A stretch of 64,000 bases of DNA from Gammaproteobacteria bacterium (GTDB lineage: Bacteria > Pseudomonadota > Gammaproteobacteria > Pseudomonadales > Pseudomonadaceae): positions 1 to 64,000 of the forward strand of contig JAAYFI010000065.1 in assembly GCA_012728315.1 (NCBI GenBank). The letters run 5' to 3'. Positions 10,020 to 19,044 of the stretch are shown piece after piece. The notes beneath the pieces were generated by a model that saw nothing but the letters and a program-made list of their open reading frames with translations, was not told where the DNA came from and searched no databases. A program made the position numbers and the translations under genes. Numbering within the stretch: position 1 is the first letter of the stretch; each line of letters begins with the position of its first letter.

Positions 10020-11468
10020 TCACAACAAGGCACCAATACTGATGACCGCACTAATAAATACCGTCAGTATCAATAGCAGCGGCCAAATAAACGCCAACCA
10101 ACGATCGTAAGAGACACGACCAATCGCCAAGCCTCCCAATACCACGGCAAAGGTTGGATTAATTAAATTAACTAAACCGTTAGCCGACTGGAAAGCCGTG
10201 ACCACCAATGCGCGATCGACATGGGCAAAATCAGCTAACGGCGCTAAAATCGGCATCGACAGTACAGCCAAACCTGAGGATGAAGGCACAAAGAAACTCA
10301 TCCCCACCTCGATCCAAAACATCAGATTGATAAAAGCCAACTCAGGCAGCCCACCTAAGGTGGTTTCCGCGCTATGTAAAATCGTATCGGCAATCATGCC
10401 CTGCTCCATAATCACCACAATGCCGCGTGCTAAGCCAACCACTAAGGCCACGCCTAATAAATCCCGCGCACCATCAACAAAACTTGCGGTGAGTTTTTTC
10501 TCGCCCAAGCGGGCAATAAGCCCAATCACAATCGCCGACCCCATAAATAAGCCGCCCATTTGCGCCATCCACCAGCCTTGCGATGACACGCCCCAAATCA
10601 TGACCGCAAAGGTCAAAGCAAAAATAATTAAGGCAACACTTTGCGTGCCGGTCAGCTTTGACTGTGCGGATTCATTCGCCTTGGTTTGGATAAAATAGGC
10701 GCGGTGTGCAGCCCACTGCTGCGCGACCACGGAGCGTGAAGGATCCTCTTTCACGCGCTGGGCATAACGCATCACATAAGCTGCACTAATCACTAAGCCG
10801 CCAATCAATAACACCAAGCGCAAGCCCATACCATCGGTAAACGGGATGCTTGCCGCATTGGCTGCAATAACCGTAGCAAATGGATTAATGGTTGAGCCCA
10901 GCACCCCAATCCCTGCGCCCACCATAACAATCGCCACACCGGTGACCGCGTCATAGCCTGCAGAGATAATCACCGGAATTAAAATGGCATAAAACGCTAA
11001 GGTTTCCTCAGCCATACCATAGGTGGTGCCGCCAAAAGCAAAGAGTGTCATTAAAATGGGAATCATCCACAGCTCTCGCCCCTGCATTCGCTGCATAGCG
11101 CTGCGAATCCCGGTATCAATGGCCCCAGTGGCATTCATCACCCCTAAAAAACCACCTAAAAACAACACAAATAACGCCACATCGATCGCATTGGCGACAT
11201 AACTGTCGGGGTTATAGAAACCTGCTGTCGGCGCCAACATCACATCGACAAAGCCTTGCGGCTTTGCCTCAACCACTTGGTAAGTACCCGGCATCGCCAC
11301 TTCTCGCCCCACTTCAGTATTCATCACTCGCTCATACTTACCGGCGGGGATGATCCAAGTTAAAGCAGCAACAAAAATAATGAGTAAAAAGAGAATGGTG
11401 TAGGCGGTAGGAAAACGTGAACTGAGAGTTTTTTCTATTGCTTGCGGGTTTTGCTCTTGAGTCGACAT
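10020..11468 (-). CDS. arcD: YfcC-family arginine/ornithine exchanger of the arc operon
   Basis: A 482-residue membrane protein of the YfcC/DcuC family with roughly 12 hydrophobic segments. Typical stretches include TLFAFGGTTYGMAEETLAFY, LGSTINPFATVIAAN and FFVPSSSGLAVLSMPILAPL. As first gene of the arginine deiminase operon its expected role is arginine-ornithine exchange. It is of the YfcC type found in several arc operons rather than the APC-type ArcD of P. aeruginosa, so function is assigned by context. The ATG at 11468 has AAGGAG 8 bases upstream. An in-frame GTG nine bases earlier abuts that site and is unlikely to be the start. Expression is probably oxygen-controlled through the Anr box at 11527. 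Confidence 0.85.
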   Translation of the reverse strand: MSTQEQNPQAIEKTLSSRFPTAYTILFLLIIFVAALTWIIPAGKYERVMNTEVGREVAMPGTYQVVEAKPQGFVDVMLAPTAGFYNPDSYVANAIDVALFVLFLGGFLGVMNATGAIDTGIRSAMQRMQGRELWMIPILMTLFAFGGTTYGMAEETLAFYAILIPVIISAGYDAVTGVAIVMVGAGIGVLGSTINPFATVIAANAASIPFTDGMGLRLVLLIGGLVISAAYVMRYAQRVKEDPSRSVVAQQWAAHRAYFIQTKANESAQSKLTGTQSVALIIFALTFAVMIWGVSSQGWWMAQMGGLFMGSAIVIGLIARLGEKKLTASFVDGARDLLGVALVVGLARGIVVIMEQGMIADTILHSAETTLGGLPELAFINLMFWIEVGMSFFVPSSSGLAVLSMPILAPLADFAHVDRALVVTAFQSANGLVNLINPTFAVVLGGLAIGRVSYDRWLAFIWPLLLILTVFISAVISIGALL

Positions 11469-11526
11469 GTCGTGCACTCCTTGCTAAGGCTTTAATCAGA
11501 GCCTAGACCTAATAAACTTACACCTA

Positions 11527-11540
11527 TTGATCCAAATCAA
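11527..11540 (-). promoter_or_regulatory. Anr/FNR box of the arc operon
   Basis: TTGATCCAAATCAA is a perfect TTGAT-N4-ATCAA palindrome, the consensus for Anr/FNR. Its centre lies about 65 bases upstream of the exchanger ATG. With the usual -41.5 spacing, transcription would start near 11492, and a poor -10 (TAGGCT, 11505-11500) fits that, as expected for an activator-dependent promoter. Anr activation of arcDABC under oxygen limitation is established in P. aeruginosa. Confidence 0.88.
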
Positions 11541-11957
11541 TACCAAGCAAAGCATTTGCTGATTTAAAGCCACATTCGATCACAAGCACTGTTATAGCAA
11601 CTTACATTGAGTCTGCTTTTAATACTGTTGGTTTTAGCAGCGTTGCATAGGCTGCGCTGTTAGCTGTAGCGGGCTAAAAGTAGAATCTGGACAGGTTACT
11701 TGGACAATATCGAGCCACATACCCTTGATTTAAAACAGAATTAATCAAGGGTTGCGCACTACAGCGACTCAGCTTTGCAGCTATTTTTTTATAACGCGCT
11801 GGCTGCTGGGCGATCGACTTGAACTCTGCACTTGAACAAAAGCCCTCATTCAAGACGCAATCAGCAAGGCGTAAATCAGGTCTGTAAAAAAGCACTGCCA
11901 GAACGGCATGGAGAAAAGCGAAGAAAGCTTTATAAATCAAAAACTTAAATTGCAGAC
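11541..11957. other. Intergenic stretch with one doubtful small reading frame
   Basis: About 400 bases between the arc promoter and the tRNA terminator. The only frame of note is 11674-11940 on the minus strand (88 codons, TTG start, no ribosome site). Its predicted product has a hydrophobic start, then four Cys residues and the near-repeated phrases CVLNEGF and SVLNQGY. I do not recognise it, and nothing about codon use or context supports translation. No repeat, mobile element or further regulatory site was seen. Confidence 0.4.
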
Positions 11958-11983
11958 GAAAAAAAAGAGCCTTACGGCTCTTT
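11958..11983 (-). terminator. Terminator of the tRNA-Glu/Gly transcript
   Basis: An 8-bp perfect stem, AAAGAGCC/GGCTCTTT with a TTAC-type loop, followed on the minus strand by a run of T. It lies 25 bases after the 3' end of tRNA-Gly. The plus-strand side also has a T-rich tail, so it could work in both directions. Confidence 0.85.
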
Positions 11984-12007
11984 CTTCTTTTAGCTTAACG
12001 CCAAATT

Positions 12008-12083
<76 letters not shown>

Positions 12084-12088
12084 AAATA

Positions 12089-12164
12089 TGGCGTCCCCTA
12101 GGGGACTCGAACCCCTGTTACCGCCGTGAAAGGGCGGTGTCCTAGGCCACTAGACGAAGGGGAC
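12089..12164 (-). tRNA. tRNA-Glu (anticodon TTC), copy 1
   Basis: A 76-base gene beginning GTCCCCTTCGTCTAGTGGCC on the minus strand. The anticodon loop CTTTCAC gives UUC for Glu. The T arm contains GGTTCGAGTCC, and the CCA end is encoded. Its sequence is identical to the two copies near the right end of the window (63392 and 63618). Confidence 0.97.
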
Positions 12165-12237
12165 GCAGCCTTGGAGCTTATAACAGCTTGCAACTTCTAA
12201 GCTTGGGCGTTTTGCTTTATCGCTGGAAGTGGCGCGC

Positions 12238-12266
12238 ATGTTACGGATGTTCTGACAATGCGTCAA
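12238..12266 (-). promoter_or_regulatory. Sigma-70 promoter for tRNA-Glu/Gly
   Basis: On the minus strand TTGACG and TAACAT are separated by exactly 17 bases and lie about 75 bases upstream of tRNA-Glu. No other plausible promoter is closer. Confidence 0.65.
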
Positions 12267-12291
12267 GCTTTTTTTTAAAATTCTTTGCAAT

Positions 12292-12699
12292 TCAGTGTTC
12301 TGGAGCGTTTTCAGGCATAAACATCAGCTGAATTTGCTGGTTCCAATCAAACTCTTCACCTTGTGCTAAGGCTTGATAACGCAACTCTTCAACCTGTTGG
12401 TACTTATCAATTTCTTCATCTGGCATAAAGTGCAGGCAGTCGCCACCAAAGAACCAGAGCAAATCCCGTGGTACTAGATGGGCGATTTGCGGATAACGCT
12501 GGAACACCTGACTGATGATTTCTTGCCCCATATACAAATCTTCAGTGCTGTCACGCAAGCACTCAACCATATCGTCAAAGCGCTCAAGAAATAACGCATG
12601 ATGATTTTCCGGCACCACTTCCGCGTCAGCAACCGCAACTAAAATCGTGCGCAAGTGGGCTAACAGTTGTAAATGATGTTCAACGTGCGCTGTAGCCAT
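12292..12699 (-). CDS. PA2817-family conserved protein
   Basis: A 135-residue acidic, helical protein with no signal peptide or membrane segment. It matches a small family conserved in Pseudomonas (PA2817 type), with a CLRDSTEDLYMGQEII centre, PRDLLWFFGGDCLHFMPDEE and a C-terminal FMPENA. No function is known. It lies on the same strand as the DUF815 ATPase gene, 98 bases further along the transcript. The start ATG at 12699 has AAGGGGATATC just upstream. Confidence 0.75.
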   Translation of the reverse strand: MATAHVEHHLQLLAHLRTILVAVADAEVVPENHHALFLERFDDMVECLRDSTEDLYMGQEIISQVFQRYPQIAHLVPRDLLWFFGGDCLHFMPDEEIDKYQQVEELRYQALAQGEEFDWNQQIQLMFMPENAPEH

Positions 12700-12797
12700 A
12701 GTGATATCCCCTTAAAAACAAGTCGCGCAGTATAGTGCCTGCGCAACATTAACCCAACATGCCAGCACAATTGCACGCTCAGCTTCAAGCCGACAGG

Positions 12798-13691
12798 CTA
12801 CGCATGACGTTGTAATAGCTGCAAGCCAACCCACTGTTTAGCAAATTGCGCAGCGCAACGGCCGTTACGGTTGCCGCGGGTTTGCGCCCAACTGATGGCT
12901 TCTTTAGCCAGCTGATCAGTAAACTGCCAAGACAACTGTGCAGGTTGCGCATAATAGGCAATCCAATGCTGCACCACCTTTAGATAATGCTCTTGGCTAA
13001 AAGGATAAAATGACAACCACAAGCCAAAACGATCAGACAAAGCAATTTTATCTTCTACCGCTTCACTGGGATGCAACTCTCCACCGTCACCGCGCTGCCA
13101 GTTTTGATTATCACTGTGCTGCTCTGGAAGTAAATGACGACGGTTCGATGTAGCATAGAGCAGCACGTTATCAGGCGCGCGCTCTAAAGAACCATCTAAA
13201 ACACTCTTTAAAATGCGGTAATCACCCTCACCCGCCTCAAAAGACAGGTCATCACAAAAAACAATAAAGTGTTGCGGTAAGCCGGCCAAGGATTCAACAA
13301 TCATGGGCAAATCAGCCAACTCATTGCGCTCAACTTCGATTAAACGCAAGCCCTGCTCGGCATACTCAGCCAATAGCGCACGCACAATAGAGGATTTACC
13401 CGTGCCGCGCGCCCCCCAAAGCAAAGCATGGTTGGCTGGATAACCCTGCATAAACTGCTGGGTATTGCGTAATAATTGCTCACGCTGGTGATCCACGCCT
13501 AATAGATCACCCAACTGGATATCCGCATTTAAGGGAATGGCTCGAAAAAAACTGCTGTTACCCTTACGTTGCCAGCTCGCTGCATAAACGCTATTCCAGT
13601 CAATCGCTTCCGTAGGCTTAGGCAGTAATGGTGCAACCTGCTGCAGCAACTGATTGGCACGCTGCAAAAACTCATTCATCAATTCAGACAC
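12798..13691 (-). CDS. DUF815-family AAA ATPase
   Basis: A 297-residue cytoplasmic ATPase of the DUF815 group. Walker A is WGARGTGKSS, about residues 93-102. Walker B is FIVFCDDLSF, followed by the sensor-type YATSNRRHL with the conserved SNRRH/HLLPE signature, then a second conserved block EDKIALSDRFGLWLSFYPF. The C-terminal helical lid contains TRGNRNGRCAAQF. Members are widespread, but their substrate is not established. It stands alone between the PA2817-like gene and msrB, all on the minus strand. It could be a clamp-loader-like or protein-remodelling ATPase, but nothing here decides that. Confidence 0.88.
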   Translation of the reverse strand: MSELMNEFLQRANQLLQQVAPLLPKPTEAIDWNSVYAASWQRKGNSSFFRAIPLNADIQLGDLLGVDHQREQLLRNTQQFMQGYPANHALLWGARGTGKSSIVRALLAEYAEQGLRLIEVERNELADLPMIVESLAGLPQHFIVFCDDLSFEAGEGDYRILKSVLDGSLERAPDNVLLYATSNRRHLLPEQHSDNQNWQRGDGGELHPSEAVEDKIALSDRFGLWLSFYPFSQEHYLKVVQHWIAYYAQPAQLSWQFTDQLAKEAISWAQTRGNRNGRCAAQFAKQWVGLQLLQRHA

Positions 13692-13901
13692 ATCTTTTCT
13701 CCAACATACTGTCTCAGCGCCCTATGATCTGCGGCTGTAGCTCAGTAAGTATCCATTAATCCGGCATTACCAGGAGCGCAGCGACGCGGCAATCACTCTA
13801 GTGCTGATCTACACAGCCAAACGGGCTGCTGCGCCAGGCGGACAATACAGTTTTTGCTGTAGCCAGCCGCTCCCCGAAGGCCAACGCCCAAGCCTGATAT
13901 T

Positions 13902-14324
13902 TTATACAGCAGGCTTAAGCTGCAAAGCCACTGAGTTAATGCAGTAACGCAAGCCCGTTGGTGCTGGACCATCAGGGAAGACATGCCCTAAGTGTGCATC
14001 ACACTGCGCGCAGACAACCTCGACACGCTGCATACCATGACTGTTATCGCTATGCTCAAGCAGCGCCTCAGGCCTAATCGGCTGTGTATAGCTGGGCCAA
14101 CCGCAGCCTGCATCGAACTGGTGCTGGGCATCAAATAACGGCTGCCCACAACATACGCAATGGAACACGCCGCTAAACTTAGGCAAATGATATTCACCTG
14201 TAAAAGGTCGTTCTGTACCTGCCAAGCGGCAAATGCGAAATTGCTCATCAGACAACTCTTCACGCCACTGTTCTTGGCTCTTTTCTACCTTTTCCATCAT
14301 GTTCTCCAATGAATGCTTGCTCAT
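13902..14324 (-). CDS. msrB: Peptide-methionine (R)-S-oxide reductase
   Basis: A methionine-R-sulfoxide reductase of about 140 residues that repairs oxidised methionine using thioredoxin. It shows two zinc-binding CxxC pairs (CVCCG and CAQCD), the core [21 protein letters not shown] and the catalytic Cys in [10 protein letters not shown]. The ATG at 14324 has GGGAGG about 10 bases upstream. A second ATG pair at 14300/14297 preceded by GGAG would give a protein beginning like the P. aeruginosa enzyme, so the N-terminus is uncertain by nine residues. It faces alaA across a shared promoter region, the arrangement remembered from P. aeruginosa. Confidence 0.93.
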   Translation of the reverse strand: MSKHSLENMMEKVEKSQEQWREELSDEQFRICRLAGTERPFTGEYHLPKFSGVFHCVCCGQPLFDAQHQFDAGCGWPSYTQPIRPEALLEHSDNSHGMQRVEVVCAQCDAHLGHVFPDGPAPTGLRYCINSVALQLKPAV

Positions 14325-14518
14325 AAGTTTAACCCTCCCTTCCACCTTTGCCAGCACAGTCGTATGATAGTCAGTCTTAACTACCTTTATATGGCCTGCG
14401 AGTGATATGCAGCAATAGAGTGTATGGGTGACGACGCGACAGCGCTAAAAACCGCTCCTTATCGACAGACCGCCCCCTTATTGACCTATTTTATTTTTTA
14501 TTCGGGATACTCATCATC

Positions 14519-15730
14519 ATGCAGTTCAGCAAATCGAACAAGCTCGCTAACGTCTGTTATGACATCCGAGGTCCAGTACTGAAGCACGCCAAACGTCTTG
14601 AAGATGAAGGGCAACGTATTTTAAAGCTTAATATCGGTAATCCTGCGCCCTTTGGCTTCGAAGCTCCAGAGGAAATTTTGCAAGACGTGATTCGTAATTT
14701 ACCAACAGCGCAAGGCTACAGTGATTCCAAAGGCCTCTTTAGCGCACGTAAAGCGATCATGCAGTACTACCAGCAAATGAATGTCGAAGGTGTCGGCATT
14801 GAAGACATCTACCTCGGCAATGGTGTGTCCGAGCTGATTGTCATGGTGTTACAAGCACTACTGAACAACAATGACGAAGTACTACTACCAGCCCCCGACT
14901 ATCCTCTATGGACAGCGGCCACCAGCTTGGCAGGCGGCAAACCTGTGCATTATTTATGCGATGAGCAAGCAGGCTGGTTTCCAGATATCAACGATATGCG
15001 CGCTAAAATCACGCCAAATACCAAGGCGATCGTGCTGATTAACCCTAACAACCCTACCGGTGCGGTGTACTCCAAAGAAGTGCTGCTGGATATCCTTGAA
15101 TTAGCCCGCCAGCACAACTTGGTGGTTTTCTCTGACGAAATCTACGACAAGATTTTGTACGACGATGCCAAACATGTCTGCACCGCTTCATTGGCTCCGG
15201 ATGTTCTCTGCTTAACCTTTAACGGCCTGTCTAAATCTTACCGAGTTGCCGGTTTCCGCTCAGGCTGGGTGGTGATTTCCGGTCCTAAGCACCGTGCGCG
15301 CAGCTATATCGAAGGTTTGGATATTTTGGCCAATATGCGCTTGTGCGCCAACGTTCCCGCGCAGCATGCAATTCAAACAGCGCTGGGCGGCTATCAAAGT
15401 ATCAATGATTTAGTACTGCCAAATGGGCGCCTACTGGAGCAGCGTAACCGGACTTGGGAGTTACTTAACGATATTCCTGGCATCAGTTGCGTCAAACCTA
15501 TGGGCGCACTCTATGCTTTCCCGAAAATTGATCCAAAAATCTGCCCCATCCATAACGATGAAAAGTTCGTACTGGATTTATTGCTGTCAGAAAAGCTCTT
15601 AGTCGTGCAAGGCACAGCATTTAACTGGCCATGGCCGGATCACTTCCGCGTGGTAACGCTACCGCGGGTGGATGATCTGGAACAAGCCATTGGCCGCATT
15701 GGCAATTTCTTAAAAACTTATCGCCAGTGA
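14519..15730 (+). CDS. alaA: Alanine-forming glutamate-pyruvate aminotransferase (AlaA)
   Basis: A 403-residue class I PLP-dependent aminotransferase. NIGNPAPFGF lies near the N-terminus, with LINPNNPTGAVYS, FSDEIYDKILYD and the PLP-lysine segment FNGLSKSYRVAGFRSGW, and the phosphate-binding Arg in the last of these. The whole profile, including MQFSKSNKLANVCYDIRGP, is that of AlaA, which makes alanine from pyruvate and glutamate in the cytoplasm. Length equals the family norm of about 404. It is followed 6 bases later by a small conserved gene, probably co-transcribed. Confidence 0.93.
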   Translation: MQFSKSNKLANVCYDIRGPVLKHAKRLEDEGQRILKLNIGNPAPFGFEAPEEILQDVIRNLPTAQGYSDSKGLFSARKAIMQYYQQMNVEGVGIEDIYLGNGVSELIVMVLQALLNNNDEVLLPAPDYPLWTAATSLAGGKPVHYLCDEQAGWFPDINDMRAKITPNTKAIVLINPNNPTGAVYSKEVLLDILELARQHNLVVFSDEIYDKILYDDAKHVCTASLAPDVLCLTFNGLSKSYRVAGFRSGWVVISGPKHRARSYIEGLDILANMRLCANVPAQHAIQTALGGYQSINDLVLPNGRLLEQRNRTWELLNDIPGISCVKPMGALYAFPKIDPKICPIHNDEKFVLDLLLSEKLLVVQGTAFNWPWPDHFRVVTLPRVDDLEQAIGRIGNFLKTYRQ

Positions 15731-15736
15731 GTATGC

Positions 15737-16162
15737 ATGGATCTTCATATTGACGATTTTTACAAGGATGCCGCTAAAGGCCTGTTACTGCTGTATCAGG
15801 CCTTTCCCAACAAAAGCACCTTGTATATGGATGATTTAATCGGCTATACCACCCCTGATGAGTTCGGCCTGCCCAGCGATCGCCAGCAACGCTGCTTAAG
15901 CACCTTTGTATGGCTCGCTGAAGAAGGCTACCTGCGCTATCAAAGCACTATACGTTTTGAAGCTTTAGACCAGATCCAACTCTGTGAAAAAGCTTTTTTA
16001 CGGCTCAGTAACAGCGTCACACCACTGCCCAGTTCGTTAACCCATACACCACCCAGTGTATATCGCGCACACGGCAGTCTAGCTAATCAATTGCGTGAAG
16101 CTTTAGCTGCCGAACACAGCGAGCGTGTAATAGCATTGATGCAACTGTTCTTCCAACCTTAA
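15737..16162 (+). CDS. Conserved protein of unknown function (PA2829-like)
   Basis: A 141-residue soluble protein with MDLHIDDFYKDAAKGLLLLY at its start and a DDLIGYTTPDEFGLPSDRQQ segment. A winged-helix-like middle (CLSTFVWLAEEGYLRYQSTI) suggests a DNA- or protein-binding helical fold. It occupies the position of PA2829 between alaA and htpX and is probably its counterpart. Function is unknown. It starts 6 bases after the alaA stop with no strong ribosome site of its own, suggesting translational coupling. Confidence 0.75.
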   Translation: MDLHIDDFYKDAAKGLLLLYQAFPNKSTLYMDDLIGYTTPDEFGLPSDRQQRCLSTFVWLAEEGYLRYQSTIRFEALDQIQLCEKAFLRLSNSVTPLPSSLTHTPPSVYRAHGSLANQLREALAAEHSERVIALMQLFFQP

Positions 16163-16190
16163 GCTCGACACAGTTTGCAACAGTACACCC

Positions 16191-16219
16191 CTTGAAGCCT
16201 ACTGGCGCAACCCTTATAT
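16191..16219 (+). promoter_or_regulatory. Heat-shock (sigma-32) type promoter of htpX
   Basis: CTTGAAG, a 13-base spacer and CCCTTATAT resemble the RpoH consensus CTTGAA-N13/14-CCCCATNT, about 36 bases before the htpX ATG. HtpX is heat-shock inducible in E. coli. An overlapping TATAAT at 16217 could also serve sigma-70, though its spacing from TTGAAG (19) is long. Confidence 0.6.
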
Positions 16220-16254
16220 AATTCACATGTTCACACTTTTGGAGTTTTTCGCAC

Positions 16255-17127
16255 ATGATGCGTATCTTTTTATTCTTAGCCACTAACATCGCAGTATTGC
16301 TGGTGGCCAGTATCACCTTAAGCCTGCTCGGTGTAGACCGTTACACCGGTCAAAACTATGGCGACTTATTAATTTTCTGTGCTGTCTTCGGCTTTACTGG
16401 CTCGTTGATTTCTTTATTTATCTCAAAATGGATGGCCAAAAGAAGCACCGGCACGCAAATTATCGATCAACCGCGCACCCGCCAAGAACAATGGCTCGTG
16501 CAAACTGTTGAACAGCTGGCCAGTCAAGCAGGAATCGGCATGCCTGAAGTGGGTATTTTCCCTTCACATGAATCCAATGCCTTTGCTACCGGCTGGAACC
16601 GAAATAACGCTTTAGTTGCGGTCAGCCAAGGCTTGCTTGATCGCTTCTCCCAAGATGAAATTAAAGCCGTTCTCGCCCATGAAATTGGCCACGTTGCCAA
16701 TGGCGACATGGTCACTTTGGCTTTAATTCAGGGTGTAGTGAACACCTTTGTAATGTTCTTTGCGCGTATTATCGGTGACTTTGTTGACCGCGTTCTCCTT
16801 AAAAATGAAGAAGGCCGCGGCATTGGCTACTTTGTTGCAACGATTTTTGCTGAGCTGGTGCTGGGTATCTTAGCGAGCATTATCGTTATGTGGTTCTCAC
16901 GCCGCCGTGAGTTTCGTGCCGATGAAGCCGGTGCAGATTTAGCAGGCAAACACGCAATGATCGGCGCATTAAATCGTTTACGCGCTGAACAAGGTATTGA
17001 GTCAGAGATGCCTAAAGCGTTAACTGCATTTGGTATCAGCGGTGGTTTAAAAGAAGGTTTAGCGGGCTTATTTATGAGCCACCCACCTTTAGAAGTGCGT
17101 ATTGCTGCGCTACAGCAACGTCGTTAA
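16255..17127 (+). CDS. htpX: Membrane-bound zinc protease HtpX
   Basis: A 290-residue M48-family protease of the inner membrane that removes damaged membrane proteins together with FtsH. Two N-terminal membrane segments are seen (about 4-26 and 36-58). The zinc motif HEIGH is at residues 142-146 with the following NGDM, two more membrane segments follow around 155-210, and the third zinc ligand lies in [13 protein letters not shown]. Length agrees with the E. coli protein (293). A heat-shock-type promoter lies upstream and a terminator 18 bases after the stop, so it can be transcribed alone. Confidence 0.96.
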   Translation: MMRIFLFLATNIAVLLVASITLSLLGVDRYTGQNYGDLLIFCAVFGFTGSLISLFISKWMAKRSTGTQIIDQPRTRQEQWLVQTVEQLASQAGIGMPEVGIFPSHESNAFATGWNRNNALVAVSQGLLDRFSQDEIKAVLAHEIGHVANGDMVTLALIQGVVNTFVMFFARIIGDFVDRVLLKNEEGRGIGYFVATIFAELVLGILASIIVMWFSRRREFRADEAGADLAGKHAMIGALNRLRAEQGIESEMPKALTAFGISGGLKEGLAGLFMSHPPLEVRIAALQQRR

Positions 17128-17144
17128 GCCCTGCTTCAGGCACA

Positions 17145-17169
17145 AGCCCAGCTCATGCTGGGCTTTTTT
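17145..17169 (+). terminator. Terminator after htpX
   Basis: AGCCCAGC, loop TCAT, GCTGGGCT, then TTTTT: a strong intrinsic terminator 17 bases past the htpX stop. It lies just before the convergent binding-protein gene, whose stop is at 17179. Confidence 0.93.
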
Positions 17170-17178
17170 ATGCATGGA

Positions 17179-17916
17179 TTAACGTGCAGATATAGCGCTT
17201 AAAGCCTGTTTTAAGGTGCTGCGCAATGCCGCACTGTTACAGGCTGATTCTTTTGCAATAGCCACAAAAAACTCTTGCGTAGCGACCGGCGGCTCAATCA
17301 TTTCAAAAGCATCAGTCAACGCTTGTCGAGCCAAATACTGCTGAAACTTAAAGGTTTCAGCCAGGACATAATCCGCCTGTCCGTCCAACACCTGTTGCAC
17401 CGCACTATCAAAACTATCCACCGTCCAGATTGGCCAGTGCTGTAGCTGCGCCTGCCGATCAAAATCGATTAGATTTTTAGAGCCGGACAAGCGCACACCG
17501 CGCAAGCCAGCAAGCTCTGGCCATTGTTTAAGAGACAGTTGCTCACCTGTGCGGCGCCAGATGCGGTAGTTTTGTTGCGTATAAGCAGGCTGCAAGTAAT
17601 CCAGCTTTGCATCTTGCTTTGGCTCTAAACTGACCCCTACAACCAGATCAACACGCCCACTGCGCACCTCAGATAAAGCTTTATTACCCTGCGCCGCATC
17701 TAAACTGATGCTCAACTGAGCGTGTTTCGCCAAGGCTGTTATCAGGTTTTGGTTTAATTGCTGTTGCTGCTCCTGACCTGCAGCTGTAGCCGCCAAGGCA
17801 TCCACATAGCTTACTGCGACCAACGCTGTACAAGCCTGTGGATTGGCATACACCAGCTGCGGCGCTGCAACATGGACTGCAGCCCATACAGCGCAAGATA
17901 TAAATCGCCTGCTCAT
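17179..17916 (-). CDS. Periplasmic solute-binding protein, family 3
   Basis: A 245-residue protein with an N-terminal signal peptide (MSRRFISCAVWAAVHVAAP, probable cleavage after VYA near residue 25) and the two-lobed pattern of family 3 substrate-binding proteins: VRSGRVDLVVGVSLEPKQDAK, LRGVRLSGSK and VLDGQADYVLAE. Such proteins normally bind amino acids for ABC importers or feed sensory proteins. No permease or ATPase gene is adjacent, so it may serve a distant transporter or be a stand-alone sensor. The ligand is unknown. Two Cys residues flank the mature protein and might form a disulfide. Confidence 0.8.
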   Translation of the reverse strand: MSRRFISCAVWAAVHVAAPQLVYANPQACTALVAVSYVDALAATAAGQEQQQQLNQNLITALAKHAQLSISLDAAQGNKALSEVRSGRVDLVVGVSLEPKQDAKLDYLQPAYTQQNYRIWRRTGEQLSLKQWPELAGLRGVRLSGSKNLIDFDRQAQLQHWPIWTVDSFDSAVQQVLDGQADYVLAETFKFQQYLARQALTDAFEMIEPPVATQEFFVAIAKESACNSAALRSTLKQALSAISAR

Positions 17917-18070
17917 AATCGTTTAATGACCCAACAATCCATTTATGGCGCTTATAGTACACGGCAAAACCGTAACAAGCGCCACTCTCTTAATCTCCTA
18001 GACAGCCGATTAAATTTTTAGCTGCACGCCAACCCTGCGGTGCGGCCCTCAACACATATTTATAGGTATA

Positions 18071-18097
18071 AAAAAACCCGCCATTGAGCGGGTTTTT
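18071..18097 (-). terminator. Terminator of the etfBA operon
   Basis: AAAACCCGC, loop CATTGA, GCGGGTTTT, with a T run after the stem on the minus strand. It sits 18 bases past the etfA stop. Confidence 0.92.
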
Positions 18098-18114
18098 ATG
18101 CAGCATAGTAGACC

Positions 18115-19044
18115 TTACAGAGCAGCTTCCAACTCAGGGATAGCATCGAACAAGTCCGCCACTAAACCGTAGTCTGCCACTTGGAAAATCGGCGCATCTT
18201 CATCTTTGTTGATCGCAACGATCACTTTAGAATCTTTCATGCCCGCCAAGTGTTGGATTGCACCGGAAATGCCTACAGCGATGTACAGTTCTGGCGCAAC
18301 AATTTTACCTGTTTGCCCCACTTGCATATCGTTCGGTACAAAGCCTGCGTCAACCGCAGCGCGTGAAGCACCTACAGCAGCACCGAGCTTGTCGGCAATA
18401 CGGTTGAGCATTGCAAAATTCTCACCGTTTTGCATACCGCGACCACCTGAAACAACAATCTTGGCAGCGGTCAACTCTGGGCGATCAGACTTCGCCAACT
18501 CTTCACCTACAAATGCAGAGATACCCGCATCGCCGCCGACTGTAACGGCTTCAACAGTAGCGGAACCGCCTTCTGCTGCCGCCGCATCAAAACCAGTACC
18601 GCGCACGGTAATGACTTTAATTGCTGCATTGGACTGCACTGTAGCAATTGCGTTACCCGCGTAGATTGGACGCTTAAAGGTATCAGCGCTTTCTACTGCG
18701 ATAATTTCAGAGATCTGATCAACGTCTAACAACGCAGCCACGCGTGGCATGATGTTTTTGCCGTTTGTAGTCGCAGAAGCAAGGATATGCGTATAGCCCT
18801 TACCGACTTCAGCAATTAAAGGGGCAACGTTTTCAGGCAGTTGATGAGCAAATGCAGCGTTATCCGCGGATAATACTTTGCTTACACCATCAATTTTTGC
18901 AGCAGCTTCAGCAACCGCAGCGGATCCAGCACCGGCAACCAGTACGTGAATTTCGCCACCAATAGCTTTGGCCGCCGAAACGGTGTTCAGGGTAGCGGCA
19001 CCCAGAGCGACGTTAGTGTGTTCAGCAATAACCAAAATAGCCAT
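18115..19044 (-). CDS. etfA: Electron transfer flavoprotein alpha subunit
   Basis: A 309-residue FAD-binding subunit of electron transfer flavoprotein, which carries electrons from acyl-CoA dehydrogenases to ETF-ubiquinone oxidoreductase. The C-terminal FAD domain has the family signature: [54 protein letters not shown] and the tail with [11 protein letters not shown]. The N-terminal domain begins [10 protein letters not shown]. Its ATG shares one base with the etfB stop (TAATG), so the subunits are made together. The ETF-QO gene is divergent just upstream of etfB. Confidence 0.97.
   Translation of the reverse strand: MAILVIAEHTNVALGAATLNTVSAAKAIGGEIHVLVAGAGSAAVAEAAAKIDGVSKVLSADNAAFAHQLPENVAPLIAEVGKGYTHILASATTNGKNIMPRVAALLDVDQISEIIAVESADTFKRPIYAGNAIATVQSNAAIKVITVRGTGFDAAAAEGGSATVEAVTVGGDAGISAFVGEELAKSDRPELTAAKIVVSGGRGMQNGENFAMLNRIADKLGAAVGASRAAVDAGFVPNDMQVGQTGKIVAPELYIAVGISGAIQHLAGMKDSKVIVAINKDEDAPIFQVADYGLVADLFDAIPELEAAL

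Noticed and set aside
11674-11940. 88-codon minus-strand frame with four Cys residues
   Set aside because: TTG start without a ribosome site and no recognisable family. Kept only as a note within the intergenic feature.
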